Assembly: GCF_900142365.1 (NCBI RefSeq) | Contig: NZ_FRAP01000006.1 | Coordinates: 62,001-126,000 of the forward strand | From: Pseudonocardia thermophila | GTDB lineage: Bacteria; Actinomycetota; Actinomycetes; Mycobacteriales; Pseudonocardiaceae | Direction: 5' to 3' | Length of the DNA: 64,000 bases | Made by a program: the position numbers and the translations under genes | Shown here: in pieces, positions 10,392 to 19,341 of the stretch | How the letters are laid out: each line of letters starts with the position of its first letter | How positions within the stretch are numbered: position 1 is the stretch's first letter | The notes under the pieces: generated by a model | Seen by the model: the letters and a program-made list of their open reading frames with translations, nothing else | Databases searched by the model: none | Told to the model about the DNA's origin: nothing

Positions 10392-10994
10392 CTACAGCTG
10401 TGACGCCTCTCCCTGTGACGCGGACAAGCTGCGCAGCAGCACCTCCCGGGCGGCGGCCCGCGGATCGGGGTCGGACTCGATCAGCGCCGAGAGCACCGCC
10501 CCGTCGACCAACGACACGAGATCGCGCAGCCCGGTCTCGTCGAGCACCCGCCCGCCGCGCCGCAGGATCGCGTCCAGCAGCGCGTCGAGCTCGGCCCGCT
10601 GCTCGCGCATCAGCGGGGCGAGGTAGGGCCGCCGCCCGGCGCCGACGAGCCGCTCGTAGCGCAGCAGCACCGCGCTCAGCCCGCCCTCCCGCGACTCGGG
10701 GCCCAGCAGCAGGTCCAGCACCAGCTCCGCGACGGTCGCCGCGTCCAGCTCGCCCTCGGGCAGCGCCGCGAGCTGTGCCCGGCCCTCGTCCAGCTCGTCG
10801 CGGCCGGTGCGTTCGACAGCGGCGGTGACCAGCTCCTCCAGCGAGCCGAAGTAGTACGTCGTGGACGCCAGCGGCAGCCCGGCCCGCTCGGCGACCGCCC
10901 GGTGGCGGACGGCGTCGAAGCCGCCGGCGCGCAGCAGCGCGGCGGCCGCGGTGACCAGCTCCTGCCGCCGTCGTTCGCCCTTGGCGGTGCCCAC
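10392..10994 (-). CDS. TetR/AcrR-family transcriptional regulator
   Basis: A 200-residue one-component regulator. The N-terminal helix-turn-helix is clear: RRQELVTAAAALLRAGGFDA, then VAERAGLPLASTTYYFGSLE. The remainder is helical, as expected for a ligand-binding dimerisation domain. I chose GTG 10994 because it sits just before the DNA-binding domain. It lies 14 bases after the anti-sigma-like gene and 11 bases before purB, all on the minus strand, so it may be co-transcribed with both. Its ligand and targets are unknown. Confidence 0.88.
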   Translation of the reverse strand: MGTAKGERRRQELVTAAAALLRAGGFDAVRHRAVAERAGLPLASTTYYFGSLEELVTAAVERTGRDELDEGRAQLAALPEGELDAATVAELVLDLLLGPESREGGLSAVLLRYERLVGAGRRPYLAPLMREQRAELDALLDAILRRGGRVLDETGLRDLVSLVDGAVLSALIESDPDPRAAAREVLLRSLSASQGEASQL

Positions 10995-11008
10995 GGCGAC
11001 AGTCTGGC

Positions 11009-11947
11009 CTACAGCCGCGGCGCCAGGTCCTTGACCAGGCGCGACATGCGGTCGGCGTACGGCGCTGGGCCGCCGTCCCCGCGCACGCTCACCGAGACCT
11101 GCCCGCCGGAGGCCGTGCGCGCCGTGGCGTCGCCCGACGTCCCGCCGGCCTTCGAGCTGAACACCACGGTCAGCACGCCCTTCTTCGATCCATCGCTGAT
11201 CTCGACGTGCACCGCCCGCTCCCCCTGCGGGCGGCACACGTACGTCACCGGCGCCGCGGGCGCGCCCCGGGCCGGGGCGAACACCTCGTCGACGAGCGCA
11301 CGGAGCTCGGGGTCCTGCTGGGAGCCGCACGTGTCGCGCGGGCCGAGCGCCGACGGCCCCGGCCGTCCGGGCGGAGTGGCCCGCGGGGTCCCCCGGTCGG
11401 CGGACGGCGCGGAGTGCGGTTTCGGCGCCGTGCCGGTGTCCGGCGCCGGGTCGACTGGGGACGGCGCGGGCTGGGGGGCCGGGGAACCAGGGGCGGGGGC
11501 GGGCGGGTCGGCGGGTGGCTGCGGGGCGGGGTGGGCCGGCTGCGCGGGTGCCGCCGCGTCCGCAGGTCCCGAGGCCGGGCCGGGATCCGGCCCGGCCTCG
11601 GGCGCGGACTCGGCGGGGAGGGACTCCTGCGCGGATCCCGGTCCGGATCCCGGCGCAACCGGGCCCGGAACCGCGGAACCGGGCTGCGGAACGCTGGTCG
11701 CTGTGAGCGGTGCCTCGGCGATGGTGGTCGAGAACGCCTCGCGGTTCACCAACGGCAGCGCGACGCTGGTGCCCACCCCACCCAGCAGCACCACGCCCAC
11801 GACGCTCGCGGCGATGACGCGGTTGCGCCGGGTGATCCGGCGGGACCCTTCGAGGACATCGGCGTAGCCGAAGGAGGGCGGCGGCGCGTCGTGCACGGAC
11901 GCCGTCGAGCGCAGCAGCGCCACCAGCTCGTCGCCGTCGTCGTCCAC
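11009..11947 (-). CDS. Single-pass membrane protein, putative anti-sigma factor
   Basis: A 312-residue protein encoded 25 bases downstream of a SigE-family sigma factor. A short acidic cytoplasmic N-terminus is followed by one membrane helix (about 43-65), then roughly 140 residues rich in Pro, Ala and Gly, then a small C-terminal domain with two cysteines (RDTCGSQQD and TYVCRPQGE). This is the layout of membrane partners of SigE-family factors, but I see no zinc-binding HxxxCxxC motif, so anti-sigma function is inferred from position. I prefer GTG 11947 because AGGAGG lies 8 bases upstream; GTG 11956 overlaps that site. Confidence 0.7.
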   Translation of the reverse strand: MDDDGDELVALLRSTASVHDAPPPSFGYADVLEGSRRITRRNRVIAASVVGVVLLGGVGTSVALPLVNREAFSTTIAEAPLTATSVPQPGSAVPGPVAPGSGPGSAQESLPAESAPEAGPDPGPASGPADAAAPAQPAHPAPQPPADPPAPAPGSPAPQPAPSPVDPAPDTGTAPKPHSAPSADRGTPRATPPGRPGPSALGPRDTCGSQQDPELRALVDEVFAPARGAPAAPVTYVCRPQGERAVHVEISDGSKKGVLTVVFSSKAGGTSGDATARTASGGQVSVSVRGDGGPAPYADRMSRLVKDLAPRL

Positions 11948-11972
11948 GTCCACCACCTCCTCTCGCCTCCCG

Positions 11973-12485
11973 TCAGCCGGCAGTGCGCAGATCGTCGAGC
12001 ACGTCGCCGAGCGCGGCGCGCAGCGCCTCCAGGCCGCGCGCGGTCTGGCTCTTCACGGTGCCCTCCGAACATCCCATGACCTTGGCCGTCTCGGCGACGT
12101 CCAGGCCCTCGAAGAACCGCAGCACCAGCACGGCGCGCTGGCGCGGGGGCACGGTCCGCAGCCCGTCGACCAGCACCTGCCGGGTGGCCATGGTGTCGGC
12201 GGCGGGCGGGACGGCCACCTCCACGTGATCGGCCGTGGACTTCTCCCGCCGCCACGGCCTGCGTGACTCGTCGATCACCGCCCGGGTGAGGGTCCGCCGC
12301 ATCCAGCTGTCGATCGCCTCGCGGTCCCGGATCTTGCGCCAGTTCCGGTGCAGTGCCACGAACGCCGCCTGAGCGTGGTCGTCGGCCTTGTGCCAGTCGC
12401 CGCACATCATGTAAGCCGTCCGTCGCACCATGTCACGTCGAGCGCGGAAGTAGTCGGCGAACTCGCGTTCGCTGGCCTCGTCCAC
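11973..12485 (-). CDS. SigE-family RNA polymerase sigma factor (ECF)
   Basis: Extracytoplasmic-function sigma factor of 170 residues, the usual size of the actinobacterial SigE family. Region 2 is visible in FADYFRARRDMVRRTAYMM and the following DHAQAAFVALHRNW. Region 4 has the helix-turn-helix LDVAETAKVMGCSEGTVKSQ. GTG 12485 gives the standard length; the frame is open further upstream but without family features. It heads sigma, membrane partner, TetR, purB, purC on the minus strand. Its promoter region is shared with the divergent aldolase-like gene. Confidence 0.93.
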   Translation of the reverse strand: MDEASEREFADYFRARRDMVRRTAYMMCGDWHKADDHAQAAFVALHRNWRKIRDREAIDSWMRRTLTRAVIDESRRPWRREKSTADHVEVAVPPAADTMATRQVLVDGLRTVPPRQRAVLVLRFFEGLDVAETAKVMGCSEGTVKSQTARGLEALRAALGDVLDDLRTAG

Positions 12486-12616
12486 GCGGCCCGTTCCCCC
12501 TTCCCGGTGCCGAGACGGCAGGTCCGGCCCTACGGTTGCACGGCTGCACCCGGCTACGTCGAACGGGTCAACGCTGTGACCGTTCCGTGACCCTGACGCG
12601 ACCACTTCGTCTCTGG

Positions 12617-13765
12617 ATGGTTGAATCGGCGATTGTGCGAACTCCGTCCCGCTCCCGTCGTGCAGCGAGCGCGGATCGCCCGATCGACTTCCGGTCCGAC
12701 ACCGTCACGCGACCGACGAAGCAGATGCGCGCGGCCATGGCGGCCGCCGAGGTCGGCGACGACGTCCTCGACGGTGACCCCACCACGCGGGAGCTGGAGG
12801 AGCGCGTCGCCGACCTGGTCGGGGCCCCCGCTGCGCTGTGGACGCCCTCCGGCACCATGGCCAACCTCATCGCCCTGATGAGCCACGTCGGCCGCGGCGA
12901 CGCCTTCCTCGCACCGGCCGGCAGCCACGTGCTGGACGACGAGCTGGGCACGGCCGCGTGGCTCGCCGGCGGCATGCCGCGCCCGCTGGAGCACGACGCC
13001 GGCCCCGGCCGGGTGTCGCCTGCCGCCGTCCGCCGCGCCGCCGGTGATCCTGGCCCGTACTTCGCGCTGCGCACGAAGCTGCTGTGCCTGGAGAACACGC
13101 ACAACCACGCGGGCGGGGTCATCACGCCGCCGGAGCAGCACGCCGCGGTCGTCGCCGCCGCCCGGGGCGCGAAGCTCGCGGTGCACCTCGACGGCGCCCG
13201 GCTCTGGCACGCCGCCGTCGCGCTCGGGGTACCGCCCGCCGCGCTCACCGTGGGCGTCGACACCGTGTCGGTGTGCCTGAGCAAGGGCCTCGGCGCCCCA
13301 GCGGGGTCACTGGTCGCGGGCTCGGTGGAGTTCGTCGAGCAAGCCCGCAGGCTGCGCAAGATGCTCGGGGGCGGGATGCGCCAGAGCGGCGTGCTGGCCG
13401 CGGCCGGCCTGGTGGCTCTGGACAACATCGACCGCCTCGCCGAGGACCACGAACGCGCCCGCACCCTCGCTGCCGGCCTGCGCGAACGCGGCTGGCAGGC
13501 GTCCGTCCCGGAGACCAACACGGTGCTGGTGTCCGTCGCCGATCTGCGCGGCACGCTGCAGCGGTTCGCGGAGGCCGGGGTGCTCGTCGCCCCGATGGGC
13601 GGGAAGGTGCGGTTGGTCACCCACGCCGACCTGACCGACGGCGACGTGAAGGAGGCGCTCAACCGGATCGGCGCCGTCGACCGCGGCGGCCGCCCGCCGT
13701 CGCCCGGGCGCAGTCTCCTCGGCAGGCCGGTCCGGGCCACCCCGGTCCGGCCCGCCGGCAACTGA
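12617..13765 (+). CDS. Threonine-aldolase/beta-eliminating lyase family PLP enzyme
   Basis: Fold-type I PLP enzyme of about 382 residues, similar to low-specificity L-threonine aldolases, which split threonine into glycine and acetaldehyde. Seen: DFRSDTVTRPTKQMRAAM near the N-terminus, ENTHNHAGGVITP, the PLP-aspartate region HLDGARLWHAA and the Schiff-base lysine in VCLSKGLGAP. ATG 12617 and GTG 12635 are both possible starts. About 35 C-terminal residues, rich in Gly, Pro and Arg, extend past the conserved domain. It is convergent with the aminotransferase, whose stop is 3 bases away. Confidence 0.88.
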   Translation: MVESAIVRTPSRSRRAASADRPIDFRSDTVTRPTKQMRAAMAAAEVGDDVLDGDPTTRELEERVADLVGAPAALWTPSGTMANLIALMSHVGRGDAFLAPAGSHVLDDELGTAAWLAGGMPRPLEHDAGPGRVSPAAVRRAAGDPGPYFALRTKLLCLENTHNHAGGVITPPEQHAAVVAAARGAKLAVHLDGARLWHAAVALGVPPAALTVGVDTVSVCLSKGLGAPAGSLVAGSVEFVEQARRLRKMLGGGMRQSGVLAAAGLVALDNIDRLAEDHERARTLAAGLRERGWQASVPETNTVLVSVADLRGTLQRFAEAGVLVAPMGGKVRLVTHADLTDGDVKEALNRIGAVDRGGRPPSPGRSLLGRPVRATPVRPAGN

Positions 13766-13768
13766 GCT

Positions 13769-14980
13769 TCACCTCGTCGCGAGCCAGCGCTCCAGTCGCC
13801 GCAGCGCCTCCTCGGTCTCGGCCGTGGACCCGGCGCAGGAGAACCGGATCCAGCGGTGCCCGTCGACCGGGTCGAAGTCCAGCCCCGGTGCCACCGCGAC
13901 CCCGGTCGCGGCGAGCAGCTCGTACACGAGGTCCATGGAGTCGTCCGTGAGGTGCGACACGTCGGCGTAGATGTAGAACGCGCCGTCCGGCGGGGCCACG
14001 TTCGTGATGCCCAGCTCCGCCAGCCCGGCCAGGAGCAGGTCGCGGTTGCGCTCGTAGACGGCGACGTGCCCGTCGACCTCGGCGATGCTCTCGGGCTCGA
14101 ACGCGGCGAGCGCGGCGTGCTGGGGCAGCGCGGGCGGGCACACGGTGAAGTTGCCCGCGATCGCGGTGGCGGCCGGCAGCAACCGCGGCGGCAGCAGCAG
14201 CCAGCCCAGCCGCCAACCGGTCATCGAGAAGTACTTCGAGAACGAGTTCACCACGATCGCCTCGCGGGACGTCGTCCACGCCGTGGACGTCGCGGGTGAT
14301 TCGGCGAACGTGATGCCGTGGTAGATCTCGTCGCTGATCAGCTGGATGCCGTTGGTCTCGCAGTACTCGGCGAGGGCAGCTAGTTCGGCCGGGTCGAGCA
14401 CGGTGCCCGTGGGGTTCGCCGGGCTGGCCACGATCAGGCCGCGCACCGGCTCGTCGAGGGCCTCGAGCATCGCGACAGTCGGCTGGTAGCGGGTCTGCGG
14501 CCCGCACGGCAGCTCGACGACCTCGCAGCCGAGCGCGGCGAGGATGTTGCGGTAGCAGGGGTAGCCGGGGCGGACCATCGCCACGCGGTCGCCGGCGTCG
14601 AACGCGGACAGGAACGCCACCAGGAACCCGCCGGACGACCCGGTGGTGACGACGACCTGCTCGGCCGGCACCTCCACCCCGTAGCGCTGCGCGTAGTGCG
14701 CGGCGATCGCCTCGCGCAGCGGCGGGATGCCGAGCGCCTCGGTGTAGCCGAGCACCTCGCCCTCCAGCGCCTTCGCGGCAGCCGCCCGCACAGGGCGCGG
14801 AGCCGGGGTGGAGGGCTGACCAGCAGAGAGGTTGACGAGGTCGCCGTGCGTGCGCTGGCGCTCCCCGGCGGCCGCCCACACGTCCATCACGTGGAACGGC
14901 GGGATCCCGGCCCGGGCGGCGACGGTGAGCTGGTGCGGGGTGGAAGGCGAGAGCGGCACGGCTCCGAGACTAAGCGGCAC
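13769..14980 (-). CDS. Pyridoxal-phosphate-dependent aminotransferase, class I/II
   Basis: Aspartate-aminotransferase-fold enzyme of 403 residues. Clear motifs: TTGSSGGFLVAF (phosphate loop), ASPANPTGTVLDP, LISDEIYHGI (PLP-contacting Asp and Tyr) and NSFSKYFSMTGWRLGW with the Schiff-base lysine. The C-terminal RWIRFSCAGS holds the substrate-carboxylate arginine. The amino donor cannot be read from sequence. It lies downstream of the Asp/Trp-rich protein gene on the same strand, with 69 bases between. Confidence 0.9.
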   Translation of the reverse strand: MPLSLGAVPLSPSTPHQLTVAARAGIPPFHVMDVWAAAGERQRTHGDLVNLSAGQPSTPAPRPVRAAAAKALEGEVLGYTEALGIPPLREAIAAHYAQRYGVEVPAEQVVVTTGSSGGFLVAFLSAFDAGDRVAMVRPGYPCYRNILAALGCEVVELPCGPQTRYQPTVAMLEALDEPVRGLIVASPANPTGTVLDPAELAALAEYCETNGIQLISDEIYHGITFAESPATSTAWTTSREAIVVNSFSKYFSMTGWRLGWLLLPPRLLPAATAIAGNFTVCPPALPQHAALAAFEPESIAEVDGHVAVYERNRDLLLAGLAELGITNVAPPDGAFYIYADVSHLTDDSMDLVYELLAATGVAVAPGLDFDPVDGHRWIRFSCAGSTAETEEALRRLERWLATR

Positions 14981-15049
14981 CGACCCCGTCGCCCCACCGG
15001 CCGCTCGCCGTCCGGCCAGTGCCGGGGCGAGCGGCCGCGGGGGAGCTCG

Positions 15050-15838
15050 TCAGAACAGCGGAGAGAGCAGATCGCCGATCAGGCCGCCGCTCGAGCCGGA
15101 CGAGCTGTGCGACCCGGATTCGCCACCACCCGACGAGCTGTCCCCGTCGTCGTCACCGTCGTCGTCACCGCTGGCGTCGCTGTCCGACCAGTCGGAGTCG
15201 TCATCGTCGGAGTCCGAGGCCTCGTCCCAGTCCTCGTCCCAGTCCTCGTCCCAGTCCTCGTCGTCGTCATCGTCCGAGTCGTCGTCCCCGTCATCGTCAT
15301 CCGACCACTCGGCGTCACCGTCGCCGGCCGACCAGTCCTCGTCGTCGTCCCATTCGTCGGACCAGTCGTCATCGTCATCGTCATCGTCATCGTCGGACCA
15401 CTCGGCGTCATCGTCGTCATCCGAGTCGTCCCAGTCATCCCAGCCGTCCGAGTCCCAGTCCTCGTCGTCGGCGTCGTCCGAGTCGGCTTCGGAGTCGGAT
15501 TCGGACTCGTCGACGGCGGCCGTCTGCGGCGCGAGCTGCTCGGCGACCTGGTTCAGGTGGCCGAGGACGTCGGTGACGGAGATCGGCGCGGGGAGCGCGG
15601 GCAGCTCGTTCGTGCCGAGGAGGGCGTCGATCTCGGGGGCAAGGCTGGGCAGTCCGAACGAGGCACGGGCGAGGGCCTCGATCGGTGACTCGTCGGGCAC
15701 CTCGGCCGGGTCCGCGGCGGCCTGACCGGTGACCCCGACCATCGCGAGCGGCGCACCGAGCGCTCCGACGGCGGCTCGGCCGGCGATCCGTCCCGCCTTG
15801 CTCGGGGCAGCGTGCCGGGGCCGGTACTTCTTCGTCAT
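15050..15838 (-). CDS. Exported Asp/Trp/Ser-rich low-complexity protein
   Basis: A 262-residue protein I do not recognise. A basic N-terminus (MTKKYRPRHAAPSKAGR) and a hydrophobic stretch (about 18-41) ending in GQAAADP look like a cleavable signal peptide. Residues 45-110 form a plausible small helical domain. Residues 110-235 are almost entirely Asp, Glu, Trp and Ser, with the run DEDWDEDWDEDWDE; a Ser/Gly tail and the hydrophobic end GLIGDLLSPLF follow. The minus-strand frame is favoured over a serine-rich plus-strand frame because it has an ATG, a GAGGA site 6 bases upstream and an export signal. Cell-surface metal or cation binding is possible but unproven. Confidence 0.75.
   Translation of the reverse strand: MTKKYRPRHAAPSKAGRIAGRAAVGALGAPLAMVGVTGQAAADPAEVPDESPIEALARASFGLPSLAPEIDALLGTNELPALPAPISVTDVLGHLNQVAEQLAPQTAAVDESESDSEADSDDADDEDWDSDGWDDWDDSDDDDDAEWSDDDDDDDDDDWSDEWDDDEDWSAGDGDAEWSDDDDGDDDSDDDDDEDWDEDWDEDWDEASDSDDDDSDWSDSDASGDDDGDDDGDSSSGGGESGSHSSSGSSGGLIGDLLSPLF
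15221..15256. repeat. 12-bp tandem repeat (3 copies) inside the Asp/Trp-rich gene
   Basis: Three identical copies of CTCGTCCCAGTC in tandem. On the coding (minus) strand they encode Asp-Trp-Asp-Glu units. Being a multiple of three, copy-number change would lengthen or shorten the acidic tract without a frameshift. Confidence 0.9.
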
Positions 15839-15947
15839 GCGTGTCCTCTTCGTTCTCGGGGAGCGGTGCCGCGCCGCGGCGACACGCGTCGGTCATCACG
15901 GGGAGCGACGACGCCCGAACATCAAAGAGGGTCATGCCCCGAACGCG

Positions 15948-15982
15948 CCACCCGTTCGGGGCACGCCGAGACGAACGGGTGG
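15948..15982 (-). terminator. Hairpin downstream of purD
   Basis: Perfect 11-bp inverted repeat CCACCCGTTCG / CGAACGGGTGG with a 13-base loop, lying 43 bases beyond the purD stop. No clear T-tract follows, as is common for actinobacterial terminators. It separates purD from the Asp/Trp-rich protein gene. Confidence 0.65.
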
Positions 15983-16024
15983 TGATCATCGGCGACCGGC
16001 GTCACCGGAACGATCGGGAAGAGG

Positions 16025-17290
16025 TCACTCCGCGGTGGGGATGCTGATCTCGCCGGCGACCGCCCGTGCGGCGATGTCGGTGCGGTGGTGCGAGCCCGCC
16101 AGGTGCACGCCGGCGAGCCGGCGGTAGGCGTCGTCGCGCGCGGCCGCGAGATCAGGTCCGGTGCCGACGATCGACAGCACCCGCCCGCCCGCGGACACGA
16201 CGGCACCGTCCTCGCGGCGGCGGGTGCCGGCGTGCAGCACGCCCTCGCCGTCCGCGCCGGTGATGACGTCCCCGACGCGCGGGGTGCCCGGGTAGCCCTC
16301 GGCGGCGACGACCACGGTCACCGCGGAGCCGTCCGCCCACTCCAGCGGGCCCTCACCGGCGAGCTTGCCGGTGGCGGTGGCGCGCAGCAGCCGCGCCAGC
16401 GGGGTGCGCAGCAGGGCCAGCACGACCTGGGTCTCCGGGTCGCCGAAGCGGCAGTTGAACTCGATCACGGCCGGGCCGGACGAGGTGAGTGCGAGCCCCG
16501 CGTACAGCAGCCCCTGGAACGGCACCTCGCGGCGAACCATCTCGGCGGCCACGGGGGCGACGATCTCCTCGACGAGCTGCTGGGTCAGCCCGGGCGGCGC
16601 CCAGGGCAACGGCGCGTAGGCGCCCATTCCGCCGGTGTTCGGGCCGGTGTCACCGTCGCCGACGCGCTTGAAGTCCTGCGCGGGCAGCAGCGGCACCACG
16701 GTCTCGCCGTCGACCAGGCAGAACAGCGACGCTTCCGGCCCGTCGAGGTAGTCCTCGAGCAGCACCGGGTGGCCGGCCTCGAGCAGGGTGCTCGCGTGAG
16801 CGCGGGCCACCTCCAGATCGGCGGACACCACCACGCCCTTGCCCGCGGCGAGCCCGTCGTCCTTCACGACGTACGGCGGACGGAACCGGGCCAGTGCGGC
16901 ATCCAGCCGGGCCGGGTTGTCGACGACCTCGCTGCGGGCCGTGCGCACCCCGGCGGCGGCCATCACGTCTTTGGCGAAGCTCTTGGAGCCCTCGATGCGG
17001 GCCGCAGCGGCGGACGGGCCGAAGCAGTCGATGCCGGCCGCGCGGATCGCGTCGGCCATGCCCGCGACGAGCGGGACCTCGGGGCCGATGACCACGAGGT
17101 CGGCGCGCCACCGGCGGGCCAGCTCGGCACCGGCGGCTGGGTCGGTGACGTCGAGCCCGTGCTGCTCGGCGATCGTGGCCGTACCCGCGTTGCCGGGTGC
17201 GCAGGCCAAGGCCGTCACCTCGGGGTCCTGGGACAGAGCCAGGACGATGGAGTGCTCTCGGGCACCGGAGCCGACGACCAGGACGCGCAC
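16025..17290 (-). CDS. purD: Phosphoribosylamine-glycine ligase PurD
   Basis: GAR synthetase: joins glycine to phosphoribosylamine, the product of PurF, using ATP. The 421-residue ATP-grasp protein shows [19 protein letters not shown] at the start, [14 protein letters not shown] in the ATP-grasp region and [19 protein letters not shown], with the metal-binding Glu and Asn, near residue 280. It starts at GTG 17290. It is separated from the other pur genes by about 5.6 kb of unrelated genes. Confidence 0.97.
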   Translation of the reverse strand: MRVLVVGSGAREHSIVLALSQDPEVTALACAPGNAGTATIAEQHGLDVTDPAAGAELARRWRADLVVIGPEVPLVAGMADAIRAAGIDCFGPSAAAARIEGSKSFAKDVMAAAGVRTARSEVVDNPARLDAALARFRPPYVVKDDGLAAGKGVVVSADLEVARAHASTLLEAGHPVLLEDYLDGPEASLFCLVDGETVVPLLPAQDFKRVGDGDTGPNTGGMGAYAPLPWAPPGLTQQLVEEIVAPVAAEMVRREVPFQGLLYAGLALTSSGPAVIEFNCRFGDPETQVVLALLRTPLARLLRATATGKLAGEGPLEWADGSAVTVVVAAEGYPGTPRVGDVITGADGEGVLHAGTRRREDGAVVSAGGRVLSIVGTGPDLAAARDDAYRRLAGVHLAGSHHRTDIAARAVAGEISIPTAE

Positions 17291-17357
17291 GGGCTCGCAT
17301 CGTAGTCGCGGCGTCGCGACCCACCCCGCGCGGCCGAACGATGCCCAGGTGAGACGC

Positions 17358-18260
17358 CTACGGGCAGCCGATCAAGAAGTCCGCGACCAGCTGCGTCACC
17401 CTCTGCGGGTGCTCCTCGTGCGGGAAGTGCCCGCAGCGCTCCAGCACGATCAGGGTGTGCGCCGGGCCCGCCCACGGCCGCGACGCCGCCGCCGTCGAGG
17501 GGAGGATGCACGGATCGTCGGCGCCGTGCAGCTGCAGCACCGGCACCTCGGGGCGGCGCGCGACGGCGGCGGCGAACCGGCGCCCGTCGCCGCGCAGCTG
17601 CGACCGTGCGGCCCAGCGGTGGTACTCCATGCTGGAGTGCGGCACCCCGGGCACGCCCATGGCGGTGCGGTAGTGCGCGACCGCGGTCGCGAAGTCGTCG
17701 GTGCCCGCCCAGTCGGGCCCGGCCCAGGCGCGCATGATGCGCTCGACGCGCACGGCGCCGTCGGCGCGCAGCGACCGCTCCGGCCAGCGCGGCACCTGGA
17801 ACCCGGCCGCGTACCGAGCGGTCGCTGCTCCCTGCCCGAACACGTCGCGCATCGCCCGGCGCAGCGCCAGCGGATGCGCCGACCCGATCGACACCAGCCG
17901 CCGCACCCGCCGGGGGTGCAGTGCGGTGAGGGTCCAGCCGATGAGCCCGCCCCAGCCGTGGCCCACGACGGCGGCGCGGGTCTCGCCCAGCGCCCCGATC
18001 AGGCCGGAGACGTCACCGGCCAGTGTCCACAGGTCGTACCCGCGTGGCGGCTTGTCGCTCTCGCCGTAACCGCGCAGATCGATCGCGGCGACGCGGAAGC
18101 CGCGCTCGGCCAGCCCCGGCAGCTGGTGCCGCCACGCCCACCAGAACTCGGGGAACCCGTGCAGCAGCACGACGAGCGGGCCCGCACCCTGCTCGACGAC
18201 GTGCAACCGGATCCCGTTCGCCGAGACGAAGTGCTGGCGCCACGGACCCGGCAGCCGCAT
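17358..18260 (-). CDS. Alpha/beta-hydrolase-fold protein lacking the nucleophile
   Basis: A 300-residue protein similar to epoxide hydrolases. It has the oxyanion motif [34 protein letters not shown] and a late histidine in [12 protein letters not shown]. The nucleophile elbow, normally GHDWG or GHSxG, reads VVGHGWGG, with Gly at about residue 102 where Asp or Ser should be. Overall it resembles the mycobacterial EphE group, which from memory also has an altered elbow. If translated as read, classic ester or epoxide hydrolysis is unlikely; binding or a non-hydrolytic role is possible. It lies 67 bases upstream of purD. Confidence 0.8.
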   Translation of the reverse strand: MRLPGPWRQHFVSANGIRLHVVEQGAGPLVVLLHGFPEFWWAWRHQLPGLAERGFRVAAIDLRGYGESDKPPRGYDLWTLAGDVSGLIGALGETRAAVVGHGWGGLIGWTLTALHPRRVRRLVSIGSAHPLALRRAMRDVFGQGAATARYAAGFQVPRWPERSLRADGAVRVERIMRAWAGPDWAGTDDFATAVAHYRTAMGVPGVPHSSMEYHRWAARSQLRGDGRRFAAAVARRPEVPVLQLHGADDPCILPSTAAASRPWAGPAHTLIVLERCGHFPHEEHPQRVTQLVADFLIGCP

Positions 18261-18263
18261 CGG

Positions 18264-18761
18264 TCAGCCGGCTGCGTGGCCGTTCAGCTCCGGCGCCTGG
18301 CTGCGTCCCCGAGCCGACAGCACGGCAGCGGAGTCCTTCAGCGTGGAGATGGTGCGCTCGGGTGCGCGGATCTTGCGCACCCGCAGGTAGCCGAACAGGG
18401 CGAACAGGCCCGCCGCCACCAGCATGATCCCGAAGACGATGGCGAACGCGGCCGCCCGGTGCAGCCAGATGGCCAGCGTCTCACCGAGCGCGAAGAAGAA
18501 GAAGAAGAGGCTGAAGAGCAGGATCACCAGGGCGATGATGAAGAAGACAGAGCCCTGCAGGCCCTTCTTGACCTCGGCCGTCACCTCGGCCTTCGCCAGT
18601 TCCACCTCGGCGCGCAGCAGCGTCGACAGGTGCGTGGTGGCGTCCTTGACGATGGCGCCGATGGACTGCTGACCGACCGGGACGACCGGCTCGCGGGAGA
18701 GCGGGATCGAAGGCAGAACGGGCGGGACGTCCGCGCCGTTGGAGCTGGTCGAGCTGGCCAC
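18264..18761 (-). CDS. Phage-holin-III-like membrane protein
   Basis: A 165-residue membrane protein of the actinobacterial holin superfamily III type, common in chromosomes and usually not phage-linked. An amphipathic segment LLRAEVELAKAEVTAEVKKG precedes two membrane helices: FFIIALVILLFSLFFFFF, and another beginning AAAFAIVFGIMLVAAGL. GTG 18761 is chosen because AGGAGG lies 6 bases upstream. It ends 3 bases before the alpha/beta-hydrolase start, so the two are probably co-transcribed. Function unknown. Confidence 0.8.
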   Translation of the reverse strand: MASSTSSNGADVPPVLPSIPLSREPVVPVGQQSIGAIVKDATTHLSTLLRAEVELAKAEVTAEVKKGLQGSVFFIIALVILLFSLFFFFFALGETLAIWLHRAAAFAIVFGIMLVAAGLFALFGYLRVRKIRAPERTISTLKDSAAVLSARGRSQAPELNGHAAG

Positions 18762-18881
18762 CGGGGTCCTCCTGCGAGATCGGTGCACGTCTGCGTCGTG
18801 ATCGGGTCGCCATCCTTGCACGACCTGCCTGGTCGCGCCCGGGAGGAGGGGCGTCGATCGCACCGATCCGGTGACGGCCCC

Positions 18882-19313
18882 TCACTCGTCGGGCCGGCCG
18901 CGCAGCTTCTTCACGGCGGCCCGGCGGGCCTTGGCCGCGAGGCGGCGACGCTGCGCGCCGACGGTGGGGCGGGTGGGCCGGCGCGGCTTCGGTGGGGGTG
19001 CGAGCGCGACCCGCAGCGTCTGCGCCAGCCGCTCGCGCGCGGCCTCGCGGTTGCGCAGCTGGCTGCGGTGCTCGGCCGCCACGATCGTCAGCACCCCGCC
19101 GACGAGCCGCCCGGACAGGTTCGCGAGCGCCCGCCTGCGCTGCTCTTCCGTCAGCGCCGCCGAGCCCGCGACGTCGAACGACAGCTCCACGCGCGAGTCG
19201 GTGGTGTTCACGCCCTGGCCACCCGGCCCGGACGCGCGCGAGAACCGCCAGTGCAGCTCGCGAGCGGGCAGCACCAGCGGTCCTCGCACGGGAAGATCGC
19301 CGTCCTGGGGCAC
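18882..19313 (-). CDS. arfB: Alternative ribosome-rescue factor ArfB (class I release-factor fold)
   Basis: A 143-residue codon-independent peptidyl-tRNA hydrolase that frees stalled ribosomes. The GGQ motif is in SRASGPGGQGVNTTDSRVEL (GGQ at 31-33), and the domain is followed by the basic tail (KPRRPTRPTVGAQRRR, KARRAAVKKLRG) that threads the empty mRNA channel in this family. The length matches YaeJ/ArfB rather than a full release factor. It is encoded 28 bases after acs on the same strand. Confidence 0.9.
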   Translation of the reverse strand: MPQDGDLPVRGPLVLPARELHWRFSRASGPGGQGVNTTDSRVELSFDVAGSAALTEEQRRRALANLSGRLVGGVLTIVAAEHRSQLRNREAARERLAQTLRVALAPPPKPRRPTRPTVGAQRRRLAAKARRAAVKKLRGRPDE

Positions 19314-19341
19314 GTCCCCAGGCTAGGGCCTGTCCAGCGGG

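Noticed and set aside
14832..15725. Plus-strand frame encoding long serine runs opposite the Asp/Trp-rich gene
   Set aside because: It is the complement of Asp codons (GTC/GAC read as TCG). The minus frame has a ribosome site and signal peptide; this one has neither.
18264..18761. Holin-like gene as evidence of a prophage
   Set aside because: No other phage genes nearby; this holin-III type is a normal chromosomal gene in actinobacteria.
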